Source: an uncultured Porphyromonadaceae bacterium (lineage in GTDB: Bacteria > Bacteroidota > Bacteroidia > Bacteroidales > Muribaculaceae). From it: a DNA stretch of 64,000 nt. Every line of letters begins with the position of its first letter. Position 1 is the first letter of the stretch. The notes beneath the pieces are model-generated. The model did not search any database, was not told the DNA's origin, and saw nothing but the letters and a program-made list of their open reading frames with translations. The position numbers and the translations under genes were made by a program. This document shows, one piece after another, positions 27,260 to 36,146 of this stretch. The stretch is taken from assembly GCA_902491515.1 (NCBI GenBank), contig CABUIC010000001.1, forward strand, positions 62,001-126,000, given 5' to 3'.

Positions 27260-28624
27260 ATGGCACAGAAACCGTCAATACCTAAAGGCACCCGCGATTT
27301 CTCAACCCGGGAGATGGCGCGCCGAAATTATATCTTCGACACTATCCGCGGCGTTTTCCGCCTCTATGGTTACCGTCAGATCGAGACTCCGGCAATGGAG
27401 AATCTCTCGACCCTGATGGGCAAATATGGAGAGGAGGGCGATAAGCTCCTTTTCAAGATTCTGAATTCCGGCGATTTTCTCGCCTCTGCGGATTCAGTCC
27501 TCCTTGCCGAGAAAAATTCTCTCAAGGTCACGAACTCTATCTCGGAAAAAGGTCTCCGCTACGATCTCACAGTTCCCTTCGCACGCTTCGTGGTGCAGCA
27601 TAGGGATGAGCTGAAGCTCCCTTTCAAGCGCTTCCAGATTCAGCCCGTGTGGCGTGCGGACCGCCCCCAGAAAGGGCGTTACCGTGAGTTTTATCAGTGC
27701 GACGCCGACGTTGTAGGCTCCGACTCTCTCATCAACGAGGTCGAGCTTCTTCATCTTATCGATGACGTTTTCAGCCGCCTGCGTGTGCGCGTGGCAATCA
27801 AGCTGAACAACCGCAAGATTCTTGCGGGAATTGCCGAACTGATCGGTGAGCCCGACCGACTGGTCGACATTACCGTGGCCATTGACAAGATTGACAAAAT
27901 CGGCGTCGAAAAGGTCAACGACGAACTCCGCGAGCGCGGTCTCTCCGAGGAGGCTGTAATAGCCCTTCAGCCTTTCCTCTCGATTGAAGGCACCACTGAC
28001 GAGCGTCTCTCGCGCCTTGAGGACCTTCTCAAGGACGTCCCTGTCGGGAAAAAGGGCGTCGAAGAGCTTCGTTTCGTTGTGGAGACAGCTCTTGCTCTTT
28101 CTCCCATGCAGGCACAGGTGGAGGTCGATACCTCTCTCGCCCGCGGTCTCAATTATTATACCGGTACGATTATCGAGGTCAAGGCCCTCGACGTCCAGAT
28201 CGGCAGCATTACAGGAGGTGGTCGTTACGACAACCTTACGGGAGTGTTCGGGATGCCGGGCATTTCCGGTGTCGGCATCTCTTTCGGCGCCGACCGCATT
28301 TACGATGTTCTGAACACTCTTGGCCTTTACCCCGATGAAATAGGGCAGACAACAAGGATTATGTTCGTGAACCTTGGCAAAGACGAGGTGGCCGCGGCCC
28401 TTTCCCTTGCCGCGCGTCTGAGAGCCGCCGGCGTTTCAGCCGAGGTATATCCCGACGAGGCGAAGCTCAAGAAGCAGTTCGCCCATGCCGACGCGCTGGA
28501 AATACCGCTCGTGGCTATTATCGGAACAGACGAACTCGCGGCCGGGACTGTCTCACTCAAAAATCTCGCAACAGGCGAGCAAAAAACGCTCTCTACCGGG
28601 GATTTTATCAAGGAACTGGTCTAA
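27260..28624 (+). CDS. hisS: Histidyl-tRNA synthetase
   Basis: 454 residues. It has the class II motifs PKGTRDFSTREM, the motif 2 region VWRADRPQKGRYREFYQCD, the histidine-A motif ARGLNYYTGTI and GGGRYDNL, plus a C-terminal anticodon-binding domain. A terminator follows at 28656-28690. Confidence 0.96.
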   Translation: MAQKPSIPKGTRDFSTREMARRNYIFDTIRGVFRLYGYRQIETPAMENLSTLMGKYGEEGDKLLFKILNSGDFLASADSVLLAEKNSLKVTNSISEKGLRYDLTVPFARFVVQHRDELKLPFKRFQIQPVWRADRPQKGRYREFYQCDADVVGSDSLINEVELLHLIDDVFSRLRVRVAIKLNNRKILAGIAELIGEPDRLVDITVAIDKIDKIGVEKVNDELRERGLSEEAVIALQPFLSIEGTTDERLSRLEDLLKDVPVGKKGVEELRFVVETALALSPMQAQVEVDTSLARGLNYYTGTIIEVKALDVQIGSITGGGRYDNLTGVFGMPGISGVGISFGADRIYDVLNTLGLYPDEIGQTTRIMFVNLGKDEVAAALSLAARLRAAGVSAEVYPDEAKLKKQFAHADALEIPLVAIIGTDELAAGTVSLKNLATGEQKTLSTGDFIKELV

Positions 28625-28655
28625 ACGCTAATCATAAAGCATCTTAAATAAATAT

Positions 28656-28690
28656 AAATCCGAGGGCACGCGCCCCCGGATTTTGTTTAT
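28656..28690 (+). terminator. Rho-independent terminator after hisS
   Basis: Stem AAATCCGAGGGC (28656-28667) with GCCCCCGGATTT (28672-28683), one A/C mismatch, a 4-base loop, then TTTTGTTTATT. It ends the thioredoxin-hisS transcript. Confidence 0.8.
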
Positions 28691-28748
28691 TATATAAGTC
28701 ATGGCGAAAAACACCTCGGCCCCCAACCTTTTAAACCACTTAACCTCT

Positions 28749-29255
28749 ATGGCAACGAACACGATACAGAGCCAGTTGCTGGCCATACAGAAAAACATGT
28801 TGAGCTTTGCCTATTCGCTGACTATGAATCGCGACGAGGCCTATGACCTTCTTCAGGACACCACGCTCAAAGTACTTGACAACAGCGATAAATACACCGA
28901 GACAGACAATTTCAAGAACTGGGTCTTCACTATCATGAGGAACCTGTTCATCAACAACTACAGGCGAACCATGCGCCACGGTATCGTCTCCGACTACTCG
29001 GAGGAAAACTACCTCATCAACGCGACTACCGAATTCTCTCAGGACACACCCGAGGACACCCTTGGAGTGAATGAGATTATGGGTATTCTGCAGAGCTTCC
29101 CCGATGAATACCGCGTCCCCTTCTCGATGCACATAACCGGCTACAAATATTCGGAAATCGCCGAACACATGAATAAGCCTGTCGGAACGGTAAAAAGCAG
29201 GATTTTCTTCGCCCGCAAAAGGCTTCAGGCAAAGCTCGCAGACTACAGGACATGA
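28749..29255 (+). CDS. ECF-type RNA polymerase sigma factor
   Basis: 168 residues from MATNTIQSQLLAIQK; an ATG 16 codons upstream is in frame but the inner start fits relatives better. Region 2 is LTMNRDEAYDLLQDTTLKVL with the following WVFTIMRNLFINNYRR, and region 4 is YKYSEIAEHMNKPVGTVKSR. Such short sigma factors of Bacteroidales read extracytoplasmic signals. No anti-sigma gene is next to it, so regulation is not visible. Confidence 0.88.
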   Translation: MATNTIQSQLLAIQKNMLSFAYSLTMNRDEAYDLLQDTTLKVLDNSDKYTETDNFKNWVFTIMRNLFINNYRRTMRHGIVSDYSEENYLINATTEFSQDTPEDTLGVNEIMGILQSFPDEYRVPFSMHITGYKYSEIAEHMNKPVGTVKSRIFFARKRLQAKLADYRT

Positions 29256-29272
29256 AATTTGCTAAACATTTT

Positions 29273-29303
29273 TTTGCAGATTAAAAGTTTTTTATTACTT
29301 TTG
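29273..29303 (+). promoter_or_regulatory. Bacteroidetes-type promoter of the DUF349 gene
   Basis: TTTG (29273-29276), 19 bases, then TACTTTTG (29296-29303). Transcription should start near 29310, which rules out the upstream in-frame start at 29308 and supports the ATG at 29383. Confidence 0.7.
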
Positions 29304-29382
29304 ACCCGTGAATCTGCTTTGGCGGTTTTGTTCGCCGGAGTACGATCCTGTAAAATGTGAATATTCTGACCCATTCTTGACT

Positions 29383-31278
29383 ATGGAATTGCGAGAAAAC
29401 CCCTCTGCGCCCGAATCCGAAAAGTCTCTCGAGGCTGAAGGCGCAGCCTCCGCTCCTGATGCCCCCGAGGCTGTTCAGGCGCCTGTTGACATGTCCGACA
29501 AAGAGGATATCGTTCCCGAGACTGTCGGCAATAACGAAAATCCCGAAGCCGCCGCTGAAGACGAGATGTCCGCTCCTCAGAGGCCTGAAGTTACCGTAGA
29601 CTCTCTTCTCGTCGCCGCTCGTGCCCTTTATGCACGCGATGCCTCCGAAATCTCCAACGCGGACATCAGGCGTCTCCGCCAGCAGTTTTTCTCGCTCCAT
29701 TCCGCAGCTTCGGCCGCCGATGCCGAACACACTGAAGAAGGCGCTGAAAGAAATGCCGCTGAAATCACTTTCAACGACATTCTGAATGCCGCCCGTGAGA
29801 AAAGGAATGCCTGGAGCGCTGAACAGCTCGCTGTCAAGGCCGCCAACCTTGAGCGTAAGAACGGTATCATCGAGGAAATAATCGCTTTGGCCGACGACAC
29901 CGACAATGTCAACCGCTCTTTCCCGCGCTATCGTGAGCTTCAGGACGAGTTCAATTCCATCGGAGAGGTGGACCAGACCGAGGAAACCGGCGTGTGGAAG
30001 CGCTTCCAGCTTGCACGCGAGCGCTTCTCCGACAATCTAAAAATCAACAAGGAACTGCGCGACTACGACTTCAAGAAAAATCTTGAGGCCAAGCAGGAAC
30101 TTCTCGCCGAGGCGAAGAAGCTTGCTGTGGCTGAGGATGTGATTGTCGCTTACCGTCAGCTCCAGGAACTCCATAACAAATGGCGTCAGATTGGCCCCGT
30201 CGACAAGGAGCTCCGTGCCGACATCTGGAATGCTTTCCGAGAGGCTTCTGTCGCAATAAACAAGCGCTATCAGGATTTCTTCCTCGCCCGAAAGGCAGAG
30301 GAAAGCGCCAACGAGGCGGCCAAAACCGCCCTTTGCGAAAAAGTCGAGGCTGAGGATCTCGACTCCTTTAAATCTTTCTCGGCATGGGACGAGGCTACCG
30401 CCCGCGTCCTCGAAGTCCAGAAGGAATGGAGTGCCGTTGGTCTTGCCGCTCCGAAGGCAAACCGCCTCCTCTTCGCCCGCTTCCGCTCCGCCTGCGACCG
30501 CTTTTTTAAGACCAAGGCTGAGTATTTCCGCAACTCCCGCGAGGAACTTAACCGCAACCTTGCCCGCAAGACTGCTCTCGCTGACCGTGCCGAAGCACTT
30601 GCTCAGAGCTCCGACTGGCGCGCCACGACTGAAGAGCTGACCTCCCTCCAGAAAGAATGGAAGACTGTCGGAGCCGTTCCCAAAAAGCAGAGCGAAGCCG
30701 TCTGGAAGCGTTTCACCACTGCCTGCGACACATTCTTCGCCCGCAAGAAAGAAGCCAGTTCCGGAACTCGCAGCGAAGAATCCGCGAATCTGAAGGCCAA
30801 GCGTGAGATTATCGGACTCCTTTCTTCCCTCACCTCTTTCGTAGGTTCCGCGGAAGAAGCTTTTGCTCAGCTGAAGGGCCTTCAGGCCCGCTGGCAGGAA
30901 ATCGGCCATGTCCCCTTCCGCGAAAAAGACAAAATTTACGAAGCATACCGCGAGGCTTGCGACGCTGTACGCGACAAGTTCAAGCTTCAGGAATCCCGAC
31001 GCCGGATGAACAACTTCCGCGAGAATATCTCCAGGCTCGAAGGCGACGAAAACAAGCTCTATCGCGAGCGCGAGCACACCCTTCGTATTCTCGAAGCTCG
31101 CCGAAACGACCTCCGTACCTACGAGAATAACCTTGGATTTCTTTCCTCCAAGTCTAAGAGCGGAGAATCCCTCGTCCGCGACCTCCAGCGCCGCATCGAG
31201 TCCCTCAAGACCGATATCGCCGACCTCGAACAGAAGATTGCCGTCATTGACAGCAGCTTGACTGCCAAAGAGCAGTGA
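29383..31278 (+). CDS. DUF349 repeat protein
   Basis: 631 residues from MELRENPSAPESEK. An acidic, Ala/Pro-rich disordered N-terminus of about 100 residues precedes five DUF349 helical units, seen through their repeated turn motif (FNSIGEVDQ, WRQIGPVDKE, WSAVGLAAPK, WKTVGAVPKKQ, WQEIGHVPFRE). The C-terminal 100 residues form a predicted coiled coil (LRTYENNLGFLSSKSKSGES then Leu/Lys/Glu heptads). No enzyme motif is seen. DUF349 proteins have no firmly known role in Bacteroidetes. It is transcribed from its own promoter. Confidence 0.85.
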   Translation: MELRENPSAPESEKSLEAEGAASAPDAPEAVQAPVDMSDKEDIVPETVGNNENPEAAAEDEMSAPQRPEVTVDSLLVAARALYARDASEISNADIRRLRQQFFSLHSAASAADAEHTEEGAERNAAEITFNDILNAAREKRNAWSAEQLAVKAANLERKNGIIEEIIALADDTDNVNRSFPRYRELQDEFNSIGEVDQTEETGVWKRFQLARERFSDNLKINKELRDYDFKKNLEAKQELLAEAKKLAVAEDVIVAYRQLQELHNKWRQIGPVDKELRADIWNAFREASVAINKRYQDFFLARKAEESANEAAKTALCEKVEAEDLDSFKSFSAWDEATARVLEVQKEWSAVGLAAPKANRLLFARFRSACDRFFKTKAEYFRNSREELNRNLARKTALADRAEALAQSSDWRATTEELTSLQKEWKTVGAVPKKQSEAVWKRFTTACDTFFARKKEASSGTRSEESANLKAKREIIGLLSSLTSFVGSAEEAFAQLKGLQARWQEIGHVPFREKDKIYEAYREACDAVRDKFKLQESRRRMNNFRENISRLEGDENKLYREREHTLRILEARRNDLRTYENNLGFLSSKSKSGESLVRDLQRRIESLKTDIADLEQKIAVIDSSLTAKEQ

Positions 31279-31293
31279 CATACTGATATTTTG

Positions 31294-31333
31294 GATGCCC
31301 GTCAGAATGTGTGCCCGCTTTCTGACGGGCATC
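31294..31333 (+). terminator. 14-bp perfect hairpin between the DUF349 gene and the sugar transferase
   Basis: GATGCCCGTCAGAA (31294-31307) pairs with 31320-31333 over a 12-base loop. No T-run follows on either strand, so it may be a pause, an attenuator or a 3'-end protector rather than a complete intrinsic terminator. Confidence 0.5.
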
Positions 31334-31362
31334 GACACCTCCCATGAAAACTCATAATCTAA

Positions 31363-32778
31363 ATGCAAGACACTCTCAGTACTCCCCGCAATAGATCAGG
31401 ATACGGCAGGTATCTCCAGTGGATTTATATCCTTTGTGATTTTCTTACGGTAAATCTTGCCGTTTATCTTACCGGAGTGATTTTCAATTCCGCACTTTTC
31501 TCGGGTACCGGAATTCAGGGCAAGTTCGTCTGGGTTTTGGCAAATATTGCCATTTTACCTTCTTTTTACTTTCAGCAGGACCATAGCCATGCCCGCAGGG
31601 CAATTCAGATGGAAGGCGTTATACGCGGGGTTTTCTATACTGTTGCCTCCCACGCCCTCGTTTTTCTCACTCTTATGATGGTCTTCGACCTCCTCGTCCC
31701 TGACCTCTTCAATACCGTCTGCCTGTTTTACCTCATCCTTTTTGTTCTCCTCATCATCGTGCGCGTTGTAAGCCGCCTGACGGTAAAGAGTCTCCGCCGC
31801 CGCGGACGGAATACCGCTCAGGTTATAATAATAGGTACAGACGAGACGGCCATCAGACTCTACAGGGCGATGCAGGCCGATGAAGGATTCGGCTATCAGG
31901 TTCTCGGTTTTTTCGGCGAACACGCCCCCGCCGACATTAACGCCCCTTGGATAGGGCAGATTTCCGAACTTGGGGATTTTGTGGAGGACAAAAACATCGA
32001 CCAGATTTTCTATACCCTTTCGGGCCACCATGAGTCCATGAGTTATGTGGCATCCATAGCCGACAACAAGGTTGCGGATTTCTATTATGTGCCTCAGATT
32101 TCTCGTTACTACTCCCGTCGTTTCCAGCTCAACAGCATCGGCTCAATGCCTGTCCTCTCAGCCATGCGGAATCCTTTGCGCTCTTGGGCGAACCGATTCC
32201 TCAAACGCTCATTCGACATTGTCGTCTCCGGAACATTCCTGATTTTTTACCCCTTGATTTATATCCCCGTCGCCATTGCCATAAAGGCCGGCTCCCCCGG
32301 ACCCGTATATTTCAGGCAGAAACGGACCGGATATCTCGGTCAGGATTTCGACTGCCTGAAATTCAGGACCATGAAAGTCAACAAGGACAGCGACAAGGCT
32401 CAGGCTACACAGAATGACCCCCGAAAGACGCGCCTCGGCTCTTTCCTGCGCAAGACCTCCCTCGACGAGCTCCCGCAGTTCATCAATGTTTTCCGAGGCG
32501 ATATGAGCATCGTGGGGCCCCGCCCGCATATGCTCAAACATACCGAAGAGTATACCCGCCTGATTGACAGATATATGGTGCGCCATGCCGTCAAGCCGGG
32601 CATCACCGGCTGGGCGCAGGTCAACGGTTACAGGGGGCTTACCGACGAGCTTTGGAAAATGGAGAAGCGCGTCGAATATGATGTCTGGTATATCGAGCAC
32701 TGGAGCTTCCTTCTCGACCTCAAGATCATGGTCCGCACGGTCTGGAATGCCGTCCGCGGAGAAAAAAATGCATTTTAA
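31363..32778 (+). CDS. Undecaprenyl-phosphate sugar phosphotransferase (WcaJ-like)
   Basis: 471 residues. Four to five N-terminal membrane helices and a CoA-binding-like Rossmann segment (RNTAQVIIIGTDETAIRLYRA) precede the bacterial sugar transferase domain: a membrane hairpin (about 285-310), PVYFRQKRTGYLGQDFDCLK, FRTMKVNKDSDKA, TSLDELPQFINV and GPRPHML. This polyisoprenyl-phosphate hexose-1-phosphate transferase family starts capsule or exopolysaccharide repeat units by loading the first sugar phosphate on the lipid carrier. It stands 6.9 kb before the main capsule locus, which has its own smaller initiating transferase at 56.0 kb. Confidence 0.92.
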   Translation: MQDTLSTPRNRSGYGRYLQWIYILCDFLTVNLAVYLTGVIFNSALFSGTGIQGKFVWVLANIAILPSFYFQQDHSHARRAIQMEGVIRGVFYTVASHALVFLTLMMVFDLLVPDLFNTVCLFYLILFVLLIIVRVVSRLTVKSLRRRGRNTAQVIIIGTDETAIRLYRAMQADEGFGYQVLGFFGEHAPADINAPWIGQISELGDFVEDKNIDQIFYTLSGHHESMSYVASIADNKVADFYYVPQISRYYSRRFQLNSIGSMPVLSAMRNPLRSWANRFLKRSFDIVVSGTFLIFYPLIYIPVAIAIKAGSPGPVYFRQKRTGYLGQDFDCLKFRTMKVNKDSDKAQATQNDPRKTRLGSFLRKTSLDELPQFINVFRGDMSIVGPRPHMLKHTEEYTRLIDRYMVRHAVKPGITGWAQVNGYRGLTDELWKMEKRVEYDVWYIEHWSFLLDLKIMVRTVWNAVRGEKNAF

Positions 32779-32795
32779 TGAAATCCCGTTGCATT

Positions 32796-32823
32796 TTTGT
32801 TTTGAAGTTACAATCTATCTTTG
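32796..32823 (+). promoter_or_regulatory. Possible promoter before the pRiA4b-Orf3-like gene
   Basis: The -7 element TATCTTTG (32816-32823) is well formed; the nearest -33 candidate TTTG (32796-32799) leaves a 16-base spacer, shorter than usual. It lies about 70 bases before the chosen ATG at 32896 and argues against the frame's earlier start at 32821. Confidence 0.5.
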
Positions 32824-32895
32824 TATATTCGCACCGTAATTTGTAGAGCGCGGTTCCGCCTCCGAAAAACGAAACATATTTCACATCTAACGTAT

Positions 32896-33453
32896 ATGAT
32901 ATTCAACTTTCGCATTGTCTCCGATGAAGTGGACCACTTCAAGAGAGAAATAAATATCGATTCTACGGCTACTTTCATGGACCTCCGCAACGCCATCTGC
33001 GACTCGGTGGGTTATGACAAAAATCAGTTCAGTTCTTTCTTCCTCTGTGACGACGACTGGGAAAAGAAACTCGAAATTACTTCGGACGATATGGATTTCG
33101 ATGCCGACCAGGAGTTCGAGCTTATGGACAGCGCTATTCTGGGCGACCTCATAGAGGACGAAGGGCAGAAGCTCCTCTACGTCTTTGACTATATGACCGA
33201 AAGAGCCTTTTTCGTCGTTATGACAAACATGATTCTCGGACGCTCTCTGAAGGACCCCGTCTGCACACTATCCGTCGGAAAGGCCCCGGCTCAGACTATG
33301 GACATGGACGAATTCGACGCTATCGTCGACGCAAAAGCCAAGAACGCCGCCGCTGTTCCCGCCGATGATCTGGATGCTGATTTCTACGGCGACGACGCAT
33401 ACAACGAGGACGAATTCGACCCCGATTCTTTCAGCGACATGATTGAGGAGTAA
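32896..33453 (+). CDS. pRiA4b Orf3 / IS1096 TnpR-passenger family protein
   Basis: 185 residues from MIFNFRIVSDEVDHF. The pattern FKREINIDSTATFMDLRNAI, then FFLCDDDWEKKLEIT and LLYVFDYMTERAFFV, is that of the plasmid pRiA4b ORF-3 / IS1096 passenger family, which is widespread on Bacteroidetes chromosomes with no transposon nearby. The tail is strongly acidic (DADFYGDDAYNEDEFDPD). No transposase is adjacent, so the name does not imply mobility here. Function unknown. Confidence 0.82.
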   Translation: MIFNFRIVSDEVDHFKREINIDSTATFMDLRNAICDSVGYDKNQFSSFFLCDDDWEKKLEITSDDMDFDADQEFELMDSAILGDLIEDEGQKLLYVFDYMTERAFFVVMTNMILGRSLKDPVCTLSVGKAPAQTMDMDEFDAIVDAKAKNAAAVPADDLDADFYGDDAYNEDEFDPDSFSDMIEE

Positions 33454-33516
33454 GCCGCCGCGCTTCCAATCTCCATTGATATACCAAACCCTCTTTCCCT
33501 TCAGTAAAAACAGACA

Positions 33517-34986
33517 TTGTATCCTCTCCTGCCTGACGTTCTGCAAGGCTATGGCTGGATTTCAACAGTCATAGGTCTTCTCTACGCGGCAACAATTTTT
33601 GGCCTTATTGCCGTCATAGTCAGTGAGAACCGTAATCCTGTCAAATCCTTGGCATGGACTACGGTTCTCCTGCTCTTGCCTCTTGTCGGAATTGTCCTTT
33701 ATTTCTTCTTCGGCAGGAACATCAAGAACAAGAGAATGATTTCGCGCCGGAACCACCGGAAGCTCCGCAGGCACGAGCGCCGCTCCCAGTTCGATCCCCG
33801 CCGCGAAGGCCTCTCTCTCTCGTCACTCCAGGTTATAGCCACCGCCACATCCCTCACCGGCGCCCAGTATTACGCCCGCAACTCCGTTGAGGTCTTCACC
33901 GACGGCACCTCCAAATTCAATGCCTTGCGCGACGACATCCGACGCGCCCGCACCTTCATCAACATTCAGTACTACATTTTCGAGGACGATGCCCTCGGAA
34001 CAGAGTTCGCCGCATTGCTCGTAGAGAAAGTGAGGGAAGGTGTGACCGTGCGCCTCCTTTACGACCACGTGGGCTCTTTCAACGTCAGCAACGGCTTTTT
34101 CAGACGCCTCAAGGCCGAGGGCATCGACACCCATCCCTTCTTCAAGGTGTCCTTCCCCCAGCTTGGAACAAAGATTAACTGGCGCAACCACCGCAAGGTC
34201 TGCGTCATCGACGGTGCCGTCGGTTATGTGGGAGGAATGAACGTGGCCGACAGATACATCGACGGCGGCTCTTTTCCGATTTGGCGAGACACACACGCCA
34301 GGGTCGTAGGACCCGTAGTGGCAGCGCTTGCATATTCCTTCGCCGTCGACTGGAACTTCACCTCCGGTCAGCTCATCGACGAGCATCCCGACCCCGATTC
34401 CCGTAAAATCTTCCTGCCCGGACCCGGCGCCGTTACCGGGGTAGGGGCGCAGTTCCTGACCTCAGGGCCCACTTCCCAGTGGAGCAACATCGCCATGACC
34501 TTTCATCGCGCAATAGCCTCGGCCCGACACAGGGTATATATCCAGACTCCCTATTTCCTCCCGACGGAGGGACTCCTCCGGGCACTCCAGTCAGCGGCTA
34601 TGGCTCATGTGGATGTCAGGCTCATGGTCCCCGAGAAATCGGACTCGAGAATGCTCACAAATGCCTCAGCTTCCTATTTCGAGGAATGCCTCAGGGCAGG
34701 AATCCGGATTTACCGCTTCAAGGCGGGGATGCTCCATGCCAAGACAGTCATTATCGACGACGAGATCTGTTCCATTGGCTCCACAAACTTCGATTTCAGA
34801 AGTTTCGACTATAATTTTGAATCCAATCTTTTCTTGTACAGCAAAGCCATGAACGCGTATATGGCCGAGGTCTTTAACCGCGACCTCTTAAGCTGCTCAC
34901 GCGTCACGGCCGCGGAATGGAGGCGCCGCCCCAAGACCGACAAAGTGGTCGAGTCCATTGTCCGGCTCCTCAGTCCCATCCTTTGA
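33517..34986 (+). CDS. cls: Cardiolipin synthase, phospholipase D superfamily
   Basis: 489 residues, starting with TTG (33517-33519); a stop in frame 12 bases upstream prevents a longer N-terminus and no ATG is near. Two N-terminal membrane helices precede two HKD catalytic motifs: NHRKVCVIDGAVGYVGG and HAKTVIIDDEICSIGSTN. The spacing is that of ClsA-type enzymes that join two phosphatidylglycerols (or related lipids) into cardiolipin at the inner membrane. Confidence 0.93.
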   Translation: MYPLLPDVLQGYGWISTVIGLLYAATIFGLIAVIVSENRNPVKSLAWTTVLLLLPLVGIVLYFFFGRNIKNKRMISRRNHRKLRRHERRSQFDPRREGLSLSSLQVIATATSLTGAQYYARNSVEVFTDGTSKFNALRDDIRRARTFINIQYYIFEDDALGTEFAALLVEKVREGVTVRLLYDHVGSFNVSNGFFRRLKAEGIDTHPFFKVSFPQLGTKINWRNHRKVCVIDGAVGYVGGMNVADRYIDGGSFPIWRDTHARVVGPVVAALAYSFAVDWNFTSGQLIDEHPDPDSRKIFLPGPGAVTGVGAQFLTSGPTSQWSNIAMTFHRAIASARHRVYIQTPYFLPTEGLLRALQSAAMAHVDVRLMVPEKSDSRMLTNASASYFEECLRAGIRIYRFKAGMLHAKTVIIDDEICSIGSTNFDFRSFDYNFESNLFLYSKAMNAYMAEVFNRDLLSCSRVTAAEWRRRPKTDKVVESIVRLLSPIL

Positions 34987-34998
34987 TTTTTTAATATT

Positions 34999-35595
34999 AT
35001 GCCACAGTCAGAAAGCATGCAGGATCGTTTCTGCAGAATCCTTCGCGAGACAGGTCGCGAAAATATCGAGTATGTGATTGAAGACCTCACGGACATGGGG
35101 TTTTTCGAAGCGCCCGCATCGAGTCAGGGCCACGGCGGCTACGCCGGCGGGCTCGTAGAGCATTCCCTTGGAGTGTACGACACCGCAATGGACATCCGCG
35201 AGTCAACTCTCCGACGCCGTCCCGACCTCGCCGCTCAGCTTACCCCCGAAAAAATAGCAGTCACGGCATTGCTTCACGACGTCTGCAAGAGCGACCGCTA
35301 CAAGCTCGTCCGCAAAAAACGCCGCAACGAAATCGGCGTATACGAGGACATGGAAGTCTACGAAGTCCACGACGAGATGTTCCCCTGCGGACATGGCGAG
35401 AAATCTGTAATTATGCTCCTGCGCTCGGGGCTCGATCTCGACGACGACGAAGTGTGTGCTATCCGATGGCACATGGGCCCGTGGAATCTTACGAAGGAGG
35501 ACGAGAAGTATTACCGGCAGGCCGCTAAACAGTCGGCTCTTCAGTCCGTGATTCACGCCGCCGACACCCTCGCATCTGCCGTCCTCGAGCGCTGA
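34999..35595 (+). CDS. HD-domain hydrolase
   Basis: 198 residues. Metal-binding residues of an HD domain are seen in GGLVEHSLGVYD, LLHDVCKSDRY and the later WHMGPW. HD proteins of this size are phosphohydrolases acting on nucleotides or similar phosphate esters; the substrate cannot be told. It starts 12 bases after the cardiolipin synthase stop. Confidence 0.8.
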   Translation: MPQSESMQDRFCRILRETGRENIEYVIEDLTDMGFFEAPASSQGHGGYAGGLVEHSLGVYDTAMDIRESTLRRRPDLAAQLTPEKIAVTALLHDVCKSDRYKLVRKKRRNEIGVYEDMEVYEVHDEMFPCGHGEKSVIMLLRSGLDLDDDEVCAIRWHMGPWNLTKEDEKYYRQAAKQSALQSVIHAADTLASAVLER

Positions 35596-35668
35596 GCGAA
35601 AAATTGTTCCCGGCAGTGTAGTTTTTCTGTTAGCCCGTGCGTCTAAGGGAAAAACGAGATACAAAAAA

Positions 35669-36139
35669 ATGACCGACAAAGAAAAAGCATTCGAGCGTCT
35701 TGTCCGCGAACAGAAAGGCACGATTTACACAGTCTGCCTGATGTTCGCTCCCGACGCCGACGAAGCAAACGACCTGTTTCAGGAAGTGCTCATCAAGCTC
35801 TGGAACGGCTTCGACTCTTTCCGCGGAGAAAGTTCCCCGAGAACATGGGTCTACCGCGCCAGCCTGAACACCTGCATTTCCCTCGACCGGAAGACGCGCC
35901 GCCGAAAAGCCGCAGAACTCGAAATCGAGCCCGAGCTCCTCGCCCCCGAGGGCGAGACCGGGCGCCAGGCGCAGATGCTCCGCGAAAGAATCCGGTGCCT
36001 CGAGCCTTTCGACCGCGCGATTGTTCTCCTCTGGCTTGAAAACCTCTCCTATGAGGAAATTGGCGCCATTGTCGGCATTCCCGCCAAACATGTGGGTGTG
36101 AAACTCGTAAGAATACGCGAAAAACTAAAAAAACAATAA
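35669..36139 (+). CDS. ECF-type RNA polymerase sigma factor
   Basis: 156 residues. Region 2 is GTIYTVCLMFAPDADEAND followed by LFQEVLIKLW, with WVYRASLNTCISLDRK, and region 4 is LSYEEIGAIVGIPAKHVGVK, where a helix-turn-helix is evident. It is 7 bases upstream of a membrane protein gene, an arrangement typical of a sigma factor with its regulator. Confidence 0.9.
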   Translation: MTDKEKAFERLVREQKGTIYTVCLMFAPDADEANDLFQEVLIKLWNGFDSFRGESSPRTWVYRASLNTCISLDRKTRRRKAAELEIEPELLAPEGETGRQAQMLRERIRCLEPFDRAIVLLWLENLSYEEIGAIVGIPAKHVGVKLVRIREKLKKQ

Positions 36140-36146
36140 TTGATGT

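Noticed and set aside
30037..31368. 443-codon minus-strand open frame opposite the DUF349 gene
   Set aside because: The plus-strand protein has clear repeats, a promoter and a coiled coil; the antisense frame has none.
32896..33453. Transposon remnant suggested by the IS1096/TnpR-passenger family name
   Set aside because: No transposase, terminal repeats or target duplication are seen; the family is common on Bacteroidetes chromosomes.
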